Positions 34,615 through 44,100 of a stretch of 64,000 bases of DNA are shown here, piece after piece. The first letter of the stretch is position 1; every line of letters begins with the position of its first letter. The stretch lies in assembly GCF_021568315.1 (NCBI RefSeq), contig NZ_JAKGSI010000004.1:124001-188000 (forward strand), written 5' to 3'. Under the pieces are notes generated by a model. It saw only the letters and a list, made by a program, of their open reading frames with translations, did no database searches and was not told the DNA's origin. The DNA is from Corynebacterium uropygiale. Lineage in GTDB: Bacteria; Actinomycetota; Actinomycetes; Mycobacteriales; Mycobacteriaceae. The translations under genes and the position numbers were made by a program.

Positions 34615-35607
34615 ATGGTCAAACCTTTCTCGACCTACGAAGAACAGATCAATATCCTCCGCTCACGCGGCATGGAATTCCACGATCCCGAATTAGCATT
34701 AAAAATGCTCCATACCCACAATTACTACCGTCTCTCAGGCTACTGGCATTCCATGCGCGAGCTGGATACAAAAACTCATGCCCCGCTCGATAAATTTCGC
34801 GAGGGAACCAGTTTTGAGCTGGTTGCTGACCTCTATCATTTCGATTCTCTCATTCGGAGTTCAATAATTTCTTGCCTATCTCCAATTGAGATCGCCTTCC
34901 GATCGCTCCTGAGTTATCATTTAGGAAAGATCGATCCACTCATTCACCTGAATGAACAAAAGCTGTCTATTGCTCCCGATAAACAAGCAAAGAAGAGAAT
35001 CAGAACATATCAGGAGTGGAGGAACAAGTATCACAGCTCCCTGGCCGTCTCACGCGAAGACTTTATTGTTCATTATCGCAGGAAATACAACTCTATCCTA
35101 CCCATCTGGGTCGCGGTAGAAATCATGGATTGGGGCATGCTCTCACGCCTTTACCAATTCAGTCCGCGGCAACCCCGTGAAGAAATAGCTCAAATCTGTT
35201 CAATGACCGCCCCTCAGCTTGAATCATGGCTGAGGTCACTCAATGTACTAAGAAATCATGCGGCGCATCAAGCGAGGATTTTTACTCGAGTGTTCAGCAT
35301 GAAGCCGAAGCCGATTAATGACCACCGAATGCGAGAGGCTAATCGCCAGTTACATAAACTGTTCGGTCAATTATGCCTCATACGGTACCTGCAATTACAG
35401 CTTGGTCTCCAGGAGGGGCTCGCCCTCATACCGGAAGCGCTCCGCACATACCCCACCAACTCTCTCATCCCACTCGAAAGGACCGGAACCCCACACAATT
35501 GGCGCGAGCTTGAATTGTGGTCGCCGAAAATCTCACGCCATAATGCCCACCACGGCCACGCCACTGCGCCACCACAGGAGCTGCCGGCCACTGGCAGCCA
35601 CCGATAA
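34615..35607 (+). CDS. Abi_2/AbiF-family HEPN protein (abortive infection)
   Basis: The 330-residue protein starts at the ATG with GGGGG nearby upstream. Its N terminus, FSTYEEQINILRSRGMEF followed by 'LHTHNYYRLSGYWHSMRE', is the Abi_2 family signature. The HEPN ribonuclease motif R-x4-H is present as RNHAAH (residues 213-218). Abi_2 proteins are RNA-targeting toxins that stop phage growth by halting the host cell. GC content is much lower than that of the flanking genes, which indicates horizontal transfer. It stands at the edge of a defence island, directly after a structured RNA and before the helicase-methylase operon. Confidence 0.88.
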   Translation: MVKPFSTYEEQINILRSRGMEFHDPELALKMLHTHNYYRLSGYWHSMRELDTKTHAPLDKFREGTSFELVADLYHFDSLIRSSIISCLSPIEIAFRSLLSYHLGKIDPLIHLNEQKLSIAPDKQAKKRIRTYQEWRNKYHSSLAVSREDFIVHYRRKYNSILPIWVAVEIMDWGMLSRLYQFSPRQPREEIAQICSMTAPQLESWLRSLNVLRNHAAHQARIFTRVFSMKPKPINDHRMREANRQLHKLFGQLCLIRYLQLQLGLQEGLALIPEALRTYPTNSLIPLERTGTPHNWRELELWSPKISRHNAHHGHATAPPQELPATGSHR

Positions 35608-35722
35608 CCCCCAGCCCTTAGTATGACATATCCCACCCCACCGCTCCTTGTGGACACGGATCACTCCCCCTAGACTGAAGGCAGTTTCGTCAGGGTTGTT
35701 ATTCCTGCCTGATTCTGGAAGC

Positions 35723-35802
35723 AAAACCTGGCTGCGTGTGATGGACACACACCGTTTTCGGATCGTGTGTGCCCAGAGTCTCCTCACTCGCAGCCAGGTT
35801 TT
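35723..35802. ncRNA. 80-nt long-stem structured element of unknown function
   Basis: A perfect 14-bp stem, AAAACCTGGCTGCG (35723-35736) with CGCAGCCAGGTTTT (35789-35802), encloses an inner hairpin in which CACACAC (about 35746-35752) pairs with GTGTGTG (35765-35771). T-runs occur at the 3' end on both strands (GGTTTTT on plus, GGTTTTGC on minus). It may be a bidirectional terminator between the Abi gene and the helicase operon, but it is far larger than the other terminators here, so a small stable RNA is possible. The rest of 35608-35886 has no gene. Confidence 0.5.
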
Positions 35803-35886
35803 TCGTGTTCTTAAGGACCAATGAGGAGGTTCCCATGCCCACGGCTGTGGGCCGGGAGTGCTCCTGGGAGGAGCGCACCTACCTCA

Positions 35887-38196
35887 TCATGCACTGCGCT
35901 CGGGTGCTGCAGGCAGCAGCTCCGAGCACTCCCCCATCACGCTGACAATGAGCTGGTCCCGCGCGCGGGAGGCCGCCACGTAGAGCAGGGCGCGCTCGCG
36001 CTGGAGGGCGTCCTCACGCTCGGCGGGGGCCAGGCCGCTCAGCTGGTAGCTGGGCGGGAGGCTCTCGCGGCCCAGGCCCAGGAGGATGACGTGGGTGAAC
36101 TCCAGCCCCTTGGCGTTGTGCATGGTCATGGCGGTGATGGGGTGGGAGGCGGCGGAGTTGGCGTCGTGAAGGATGCTGACATCGATGCCCTTCTCCCCGA
36201 GGGCGTTGGCGACGTCGGCGCAGCGGTTGTTGGTGCGGCAGAGGATGCCGATGCTCACCTCCGGTTCATCGCGCCATTGCTCCAGGTAGGGGAGGATTTT
36301 TTCGTATTCCTCGGCGGGGGTCTGGGAGGTGAGGAGGATGGGCTCGGGGCCGCTGCGCAGGGAGCGGTAGCCGTTCATGGTGTCGGTGTCGCCCTCGGCG
36401 TTGACCCACTCGGTGCCGTCGAGGATGGCGGAGGCGTAGCGGAGGGTCTGCGCGGTGGTGCGGTAGTTGACGGTGAGCCGGCAGGTGGCGCGCCCGCGCG
36501 TGGAGATCCCGTAGTGGGAGAGCTTGAGCTGCTGGCCGTAGATGCGCTGGTGGGAGTCCTCGGCGAGGTAGATGTCGTTGGGGCCCTGCGCGGTGGCTGC
36601 GCGGAGGAAGCGCCAGTGCCCGGGGTGGAAGTCCTGGGCTTCGTCGACGAGCACGTGGTCGAAGATCGGCATGCCGCGCTGGGTGAGGATCTCGGCGGCG
36701 ATGCTCGCGAGCTGCGGGTACGTGTACTGGCCACGCTCGAGGCAGCGGCGCACGAACACGCTCACGGCCCGCCACACTTCCTTGCGCTCGGCGCGGTTGA
36801 GCGAGGTGCCGCGCCCGGGCCGCTTGGCCCGCAGGTACTCCTTTTCCGAGCTCAGCCCCTGCCCCAGCACCACCGCCTTGTACTCCTGGGAGAGGAAGGT
36901 GGGGTGCGCTTTCTCGCGGGCCAGCGACTCAGGGTTCACGACGTCCAGCGCGTCCAACCACAGGCGTTCTTCCTCGCGGTCCTTGAGGGCGCCCCACGTA
37001 TCCCGCGCCGGTTCCCCGCCGAGGACCTTCGCGATCGCCTGGGGCCGCTCCACCGGGTTCGCGTTGGTGATAACCCGCCACACGGTGGCGTCGATCCCGC
37101 TGATCCACAGCCCCGGCATCCCCGGCTGGCTGGCCTCATTGAACGTGCCATTCAGCAGGTTGAGCTGGGATTTCAGGGAGTTGGCGAGCTTCCTCGTGAA
37201 CGTGGTGAGGAACATCCGGGAGGTGGGGTTCTCTCCGAGGAGCCGGTTCGTCCGGTGGATGAGGACCACGGTCTTGCCCGTCCCCGCCCCGCCGATCAGC
37301 CGCCCGGAGCCGCTGTAGTTAGCCTCGACGGCCTTCCGCTGGCTGGGGTGCAGGTAGATGCGCCACTGGTTGAAGGAGCCCTCGTCGATGATGTCGGCGA
37401 GCTCCTTCTCATTCTCCGCAACCTTGAAGAGGTCCTTGTTTGCCCGCCGCTGGAGGGCCTCGACGATCGCCTCGTCGCTCTCGGGGTCGGACTCGGGGCG
37501 CTGCAGGTCCAGATCATCCTTGACCTCCTCGAGGGTCAATCCCGCGAGGAGCCCGCTCACCGCGTCGTTTTCCCACTCCAGTGCGCTGCGGTTGCCCTTG
37601 GTGGCTTCGTCCTCGGTGCTCGCGCGGAACACGGCCTCCGCTGCCTCGAGGGAGATGCCCAGCTCCGTGACCAGGGTTTCTTCGGTGATGCCGGCGTCGA
37701 GGAGCACCTCCGCGGGGGTGCGCTTCTTCTCTGCGGCAGCAGCCGCAGCCCGCTTCTCCTCCTCCTTCGCCTGCCGCTCTGCCTCCCGCTGCGCGGCGAT
37801 CGCCTGGGCGCGGGACTCGATTTCTTCTCGGCTGAGCTTGGTGGCGCTGGTGGGGGAGTCCAGGACCTCCATCATGCCGGAGACCGGGTTGAGGCGAAGC
37901 TGCGCGCGGGGGGCCACGCGATAGGCCTCATCATGGTGGTAGAAGCCGATGATGAGGAAGTGCTTCCCCACGGCGCTGTCCACTTCGAAGAGGACGGCGC
38001 GGTATTTGTCATTCACGCGGGCGGTGCGGACGCGCTTGTCGCGGGCGGCGTTGATGCGCTCGACGTGGAGGGAGGAGCTCGTGGGGTTGGTGCTGAGCTT
38101 CTCCATGAAGGCCATGACTTCGGAGCGGATGCCCGGCGGGACGGGGGTCTTCGCCTTGAGGGAGACGAGGGCGACGGGTGTGGACGTGGGGCTCAT
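35887..38196 (-). CDS. UvrD/Rep-like helicase with a RelE/ParE-like N-terminal domain
   Basis: Order of parts in the 769 residues: residues 1-100 look like a RelE/ParE-type fold (RTARVNDKYRAVLFEV...FLIIGFYHHDEAYRVA); about 118-160 form a charged coiled coil; a superfamily 1 helicase follows with Walker A GGAGTGKT (about 302-309), Walker B LVDEAQD (about 517-523), VNYRTT, and the C-terminal 'TMHNAKGLEFTHVILLGLG' and 'RALLYVAASRARDQLIV'. It starts directly at the stop of the DEAD helicase gene, so it belongs to the same operon as fourth gene. In class 1 DISARM this place is held by the PLD nuclease DrmC, which is absent. Whether the N-terminal domain is an active ribonuclease cannot be told. 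Confidence 0.85.
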   Translation of the reverse strand: MSPTSTPVALVSLKAKTPVPPGIRSEVMAFMEKLSTNPTSSSLHVERINAARDKRVRTARVNDKYRAVLFEVDSAVGKHFLIIGFYHHDEAYRVAPRAQLRLNPVSGMMEVLDSPTSATKLSREEIESRAQAIAAQREAERQAKEEEKRAAAAAAEKKRTPAEVLLDAGITEETLVTELGISLEAAEAVFRASTEDEATKGNRSALEWENDAVSGLLAGLTLEEVKDDLDLQRPESDPESDEAIVEALQRRANKDLFKVAENEKELADIIDEGSFNQWRIYLHPSQRKAVEANYSGSGRLIGGAGTGKTVVLIHRTNRLLGENPTSRMFLTTFTRKLANSLKSQLNLLNGTFNEASQPGMPGLWISGIDATVWRVITNANPVERPQAIAKVLGGEPARDTWGALKDREEERLWLDALDVVNPESLAREKAHPTFLSQEYKAVVLGQGLSSEKEYLRAKRPGRGTSLNRAERKEVWRAVSVFVRRCLERGQYTYPQLASIAAEILTQRGMPIFDHVLVDEAQDFHPGHWRFLRAATAQGPNDIYLAEDSHQRIYGQQLKLSHYGISTRGRATCRLTVNYRTTAQTLRYASAILDGTEWVNAEGDTDTMNGYRSLRSGPEPILLTSQTPAEEYEKILPYLEQWRDEPEVSIGILCRTNNRCADVANALGEKGIDVSILHDANSAASHPITAMTMHNAKGLEFTHVILLGLGRESLPPSYQLSGLAPAEREDALQRERALLYVAASRARDQLIVSVMGECSELLPAAPERSA

Positions 38197-41100
38197 TTAT
38201 GCGGTCAACTCCTCAATGCTTGCGGGGGTGGCGGCCAGGATGCGCCAGCCGGGGCGGGTGATGGCCCCGCTGTCTTCGGAATACACGAGGTAGGTGGGGC
38301 CGTCCTCCCACCCCGCGATGGTCATGACGCCGTCGATCTCCTCGCCCAGGCTCGTGGGGGCGGGGTGGCCGCGCCGGGCGAGCTCGGTGAGGATGGGTTC
38401 GGCGTCCTCGTCGCCGGCGTAGTCCTCGAGGGCTGCCTGCCACTCGCTCGGAAGGGCGTCCCCGGGTTCCTGGGCCTCCGGGGTCTCTGGGGTCTCGACG
38501 CCCACCTCGGGCGCGCTCGGCTCCGCGCTCTCCCCCACCCCGGTGACGCGGATGTCGATGGAGTAGTCCTTTCCCTCGGGGGAGAGATAGAAGTGGTCGG
38601 TGAGGTGGAGGAATGCTCGCCAGGCCTCGGGGTCGACGGTGCTCGCGCCGGTGTCGAGCACCAGGTCCAGGCCGTTCTCTCCGCGGCGTTCGGCGTGAAT
38701 GGAGCTGGGCAGCTGCGGTGGGCGCTGCGAGGTGAAGAGGAAGCTGCAGACGGCCAGTTTGTCCCAGCGGTCGGTGGGGCGCTGGAGGAGTTCGAGGAGG
38801 TGGGTGAAGGGGTCCAGGCACATGTCGTGCTCGGTGATTCCCTGCACCAGGGACAGTTTGGAGCCGAGGACGGCGTCGTACCACAGGGGCGGGTCGATGG
38901 GCTCACCGCGCCTGACGCGCTGGCGCACCGTGGTGTCCTCCCAGGTGATGGACCAGGGGAGGACGTTCTTGTCCCGGTAGAGGCGGTTGCGCTTGTCGAT
39001 GTCCCCGGCGAAGCGGTTGTGTTCCTCGCTGATGTGGTAGGCGGCGCCGTCGAGGTAGACGGCGATGTCCCGGATGTCGGGGCTTTGGGTGCTGAAGTAG
39101 TAGTCGGGGCGGGTGAAGCCGAATTCCTCCTGCTCACGCATGGTCCACTCGTGGGGGGAGTTGGGGAAGGAGATGGTCCAGGAGCGGATGTTCTTGGAGG
39201 TCGACGGCGTGATGGTGGCCCCGGCCTCGGTGAGGTCATCGATGAGGAGTTCGCGGAAGCGGACCTCGAGCTCGCTTTCCGTGCTGGTGTGCGGTTGGGT
39301 CACGATGCGTTCTTTCCATGGGCTGTCGAGGGGCTCGCAGTCCTCCCCGGGGTGTTCCTGGTCAGCGAGGATCCGGGTGAGCGTGGCCAGCGCGCTCTCC
39401 TGGGAGACCTCCGTGGTGTCCAGGCCGTGCGCAAAGGGGAGGAGGCAGTTGCGGTAGACGCCGGCGCGCGGCCCGCCGGAGTCGATGCTCGCGCGCAAGC
39501 GGCGGTAGGTCTTCTCCAGCATGGAGCGGATGTCCTCCGGGGAGGCGAAGGAGGCCAGGTAGCCGGTGCCGCCGGGAATGGCGTCGTGGAGGAGAAGCAT
39601 GGTGGTGACGGTGCCGGCGCTGGGGGCGCGGACCTCGGACACATCGAGGTGGCTGGGGTCCCCGCCCAGGTGCTCTTTGAATCCCATGCGGATCGCTGCG
39701 ATGAGGCTGGGGAGGCTGGAGCTATCAGCAGCGACGAGGCTGCGCGGCAGGTGGAGGAGCACGCCCTGGGTGCTCATGCGCCGGCCGAGGGCGAAGGTGG
39801 TGGAGTCCTCCTGGGCGGCGTGGCGGTGGGAGCACCAGCGCTGGTGGTCGCGCCAATCGTTGCTGCCCGCCTGGGAGTCGATGTGCCCGCAGTGGCGGCA
39901 CACGCGGAAGAGCGGGGCCTCCACCTTCTGCCCGGCCATGCGGCGCTCCGGGCCGTGCGTGCGGGGCCCTAGGTTGAGCCAGCGCAGCTCGACGGAGGAG
40001 AGGTATTCCACGCCAAAGCCCGTGCCCTCCAGGAACCAGGGGTTTCTCTCGACGTTCTCGGGGACGTCAAAGCTCAGCATGCTCTGGTAGACCGCGGTGG
40101 CGCGCTCGTCGTGGGAGCCGTCGATGGCGGAGCGGTTTTCGTCGACGGAGGCGTACACCTTGGTCATCTCCACCACGTCGATGACCTGCGCAACGTCCCC
40201 GTATTCGGCGCAGCCGCAGCGGGGGCAGGCGTCGGGGGCCCAGCGTTCCTCGCCGGTGATGACCTCCGAGTAGGAGCACTCGGGACACAGCCGCCACTGG
40301 GTGATGGCCTCCCCGTGGGAGCCGATCTCGACGCTATCCACCATGGCCGCCACACCCTGGACGTAGAAGGTGGAGCCGGGCGCGAATTCGAAGAGCGCGG
40401 TGGCGGAGGAGCGCTCATAGCTGCGGACTTCGTGGGTGAGGTGGTCGGCTTCGGTGTAGCGCGCGATGGAGAGGTCAAACTCCACGGCGTCATCGAAGAG
40501 GGTGAAGTTGGGCAGCAGCCCGTAGCGTTCCAGCGCGGAGATCCAGTAGCTGCTGCGGGTGTCCTCGAGTTGTTTATTCACCAGCCGGATGGCTGCGCGG
40601 GTGGAGCGGTATTGCTCTTTGGTGTCGTCGTCGGCGGCGGGGGTGTCGACGAGCGCCCGGAGTGTCGCCTCGGCGTCGTCGAGTTCGCGGCGGCGTTCGA
40701 GGAGCTGGATGATCTGCTGCCGCCACTGGGCGCGCACCGCCCGAAGCGTGGGCACGAGTTCCTGGGTGGCCCAGTGCTCGAGCTCATCGAGGACATCGGT
40801 GGGGGTGTGCGCGGCGAGCGTCCCGCGGAAGGCGGCCAGTTCTTCGGCGATGCCCTCCTCCACCCACTGGGCGATGAGGTCGAGGAGGGTGGAGCCGCGG
40901 TCGGTGAAGATGGATTGGGCGTCCTGGGGTGGGCGGATGGACTCGGGGATCGGGTGGCTATCGATGAGGTAGGCCAGGAATTGCCGGTGAAGGATCTCCC
41001 GCGCGGAGAGGTAGGCGGCGGGCGCGCTCACGGCCCCGCCGATGGTCTCCAGCGGCTCAGCGAGTTTGAGCAGCGAGGCCCCGCGCCCCCGAACAAACGC

Positions 41101-44100
41101 CATGACCAGGGAGTTTCCGCTGAGTCGCCCGGCGCGCCCCACGCGCTGGACGTAGTTGGCCACGGAGCGCGGCAGGGAGGAGAGCATCACGGTGGAGAGG
41201 CTGCCGATGTCAATGCCCATCTCCAGGGTGGGCGTGGCCACGAGCACGTTCGGCGCGTTGGCGGCCTGATCCTCCACGTCTTTCTTGAACTCTTCTTCGA
41301 TCTCGCGGCGCTGTTCGTCTTCGAGGAGGCTCGTGTGCTCCTTGGCCACCACCCCGCGCGCGTGGGTGGATTCATAGAGCGTGCGGTAGTAGTTGGTGGG
41401 AATGTCCTCCAGGTGGAATCTCTCGACGTCCTCGCCGGCCTCCGATGGGCGCTCGGCGGCAAAGCTGGGCTGGCCGTCCAGGGCCTCCCGCGCCGGTCCG
41501 CCGACGCCCAGGCGGAAGCCTGAGTTCGCGGCGTCGAGGGCGCGCGGGTGGGCGTCGACGTCCACCCAGACCCGCTCGGCCGGGATGGCGTAGATAATGC
41601 CGTCGTCGTGTGCGGCGGGGATGGCGTGGAGGACTCCCTGGTGGGCGAGTTCCTGGAGGAGTTCGCGCACGGTGCGGGCGCGCTCGTGGGTGCTGCCGCC
41701 CAGGACGTGGCGGGTCCAGCGGGCGAACCAGCTGTTGCGGCTTTCGGGGAGGAGGAGCCCGTCCCAGGAGTCGCGCGATGGGCGTGTTCCGCCCAGGCGC
41801 GGGAAGCGGGGCGTGCCGCCGCGGGGGAAGGCGGGGACGCCGCGGGCGCGGGCTTCTCGCCGGTTGAGGAGGTAGGGGTTGCAGCTGTGCCTGATGTAGC
41901 TGCGCAGGAGCGGGTGCTCGATGGACCCTTGGGTCCTCATGTACTCGAGGATGCCGTGGACCCAGGCGCGGGTGGCCGGGTCTTCCGTGAGGTTGAGGGT
42001 CTGGAGGGTCTCGCGGAGCTCGTCCTCGCTGATGTGGACGTAGGGGCTCGCGGCCCCGGAGGAGGTGAGGCTGCGGGGGAGATCGGCGCGGTCCCCGAAT
42101 TCCAGCGCGATGTCCAGGCTGAGCCGCTCCCTCGCCGCCTTCTGCGCCGCCTTCGCGGCCGCACTCCGCGGGCTGGCGCCATTCCAGAAGGGGGCAAAGA
42201 GCGTGCGCTCGGCGAGTTCTGGCGGGAGGAGCTCGTAGCGGGCGCGCTCCGGGCGGGGGTCTTCCTCAGCGGCGCGGAGGACGGCCTCGGTGATCTCGGG
42301 GAGGCTGCGCGGGCCCTCGCCGAGTGCCTGGCGTAGCCGCGTGCGCAGGGCGAATGTCCTGGCCCTGGCCTGCACAAACCCGGCGCGGTGGGCGGCATCT
42401 TGGACGCTATCAGCGAAGACGAGGGTCTTCTTTTCCTCCTCCCCGAGCTCATCCATGCCAAACAGGTTGGCTGTTGCTACGGAGAGAAGTGTGCTAATGG
42501 AGGACCCCAGGTAGCGGATCCCGTCCCGCTCCCCGCACGCCGGGCAGGTCTGCTGCGTGGCCAGCTCCTCGGCCTTCTCCGCCGGGTAGGTGAGCACGGG
42601 CACTACTCCCCCGCGCTCGCGGGCCTCCTCCGAGGGCTCATCCCTCACGAGCCCGGGCATTTCCAGGTCCAACCAGCGGAAACGGGCGTCCGCCTTCTCC
42701 GCCGTGCCTTCCGCCGCGCGCTCCTCGTTGCTCGCGTGGATGAGCGGCCGCTGCCGCGAGCGCGCGCTCATGGATCCGCGCCGGATCTTCTGCGGGTCGG
42801 TCACCAGCCCGGCATCGCCCGGCTGCGCGGCGAGCATCCACCCCGAGCGCCCACAGTGCCGGCAGTAGATGGCGGGCAGCCAGTGTTCTTCGGCGCTGGT
42901 GTCGTCGCTCTGGGTGGCCCAGCGGAAGGGGTGGCCGTCGGCGCGGTTCCCCACATAGCGGTCTACCTGGGAGAGTTCGCGCACCCACAGTTGGGTCTCG
43001 ACGCCCGGCAGCCGCTTCCCTTCCCAGCCGTGGAGCGCACCGTAGCGGGCGCGGAGGCTCGCAATCTCGGTGAGCAGGTGCACGAGGAAGTCGATGGCGC
43101 CCTCGTTGAGGCGGATCACCTCCAGGCTGAGGACCTTCTTGTAGAGCGGGAGGTCCTCGGGGTCGGCCGCGCCATCGATCTGCGTGATGTCCCGGGCGTC
43201 CCCCAGCCGGCAGGGCGTGGCGGTGGTGCGGAGGATCTCTTTGACCACCTCATTGTGCGCGGCGGCGCCGATGGCGGACTCCAGGTCCGTTTTACAGTCA
43301 AAGAGCTCCGTGCAGAGCACCTGGTGGACGGCCGCCTCATAGTCCTCGCCCTTCTTCTGGGCGGCAGTGATGGCCGCGTTGATCTTCTGCACCTGTTCCG
43401 CGCTGGGCATCTTCGTGTCCTTAGCGCGTGACCCCACCAGCTCATCGATGCTCGCCACCCATTGCTCCAGGCTGAGGGTGGTCTCCCCCACGAGCGCGCT
43501 GCGGTCCATCTTTTCCCCGAAGATGGTGTAGGCGAAGTCGAGCATGTCCTGCACCCCGTCGCCGGCGCCCTGGCCCCCTCCCCCGCCGAGGGTGGCCGAC
43601 GTCGCCACGGGCGTGATCCGCCCGAGCGGCCGCTCCTGATCCTCCGCGCTGAGGAAGCCCTCGGGGAGCTGCGCTTTCACGCTGAGTCCGAGGCGCCGGA
43701 GCAGCATGGCCACGTCCGTGCCCTGCGCGGCGTCATAGGTGTGGAACTCATCGAGCACGAGGTATTGGAGGCTCGCCGCAGATTTCTGCCAAATGTGTTT
43801 GTCATTCTCGCGGAGAAGCAGCTGGTCGAGCATCTTGTAGTTGGTGAGCAGAATGTCCGGCGACGCCTGGCGGATGGTGTCCCGGTCGGTGATCAGCCCG
43901 GCCTCGCTCACCGAGGTGCGCGCGCTGGCCCGCTGCTCCCCCGTGTAGATCGCCGCTCGCACCTTCCGGTACGCCGGCTCTTCAAGAATGAGCTCCGCGA
44001 GCCGCCGCTCCTGGTCATTGGCCAGCGCGTTCATGGGGTAGAGGATGAGCGCTTTCACCCCGAATTGCCCGCGCTCCCGCATCCGCGCGCAGTGATCGAG

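Noticed and set aside
35821..39972. Plus-strand frame of over 1300 codons opposite the UvrD-like and DEAD helicases
   Set aside because: Gly/Val/Glu-rich shadow of two well-supported helicase genes.
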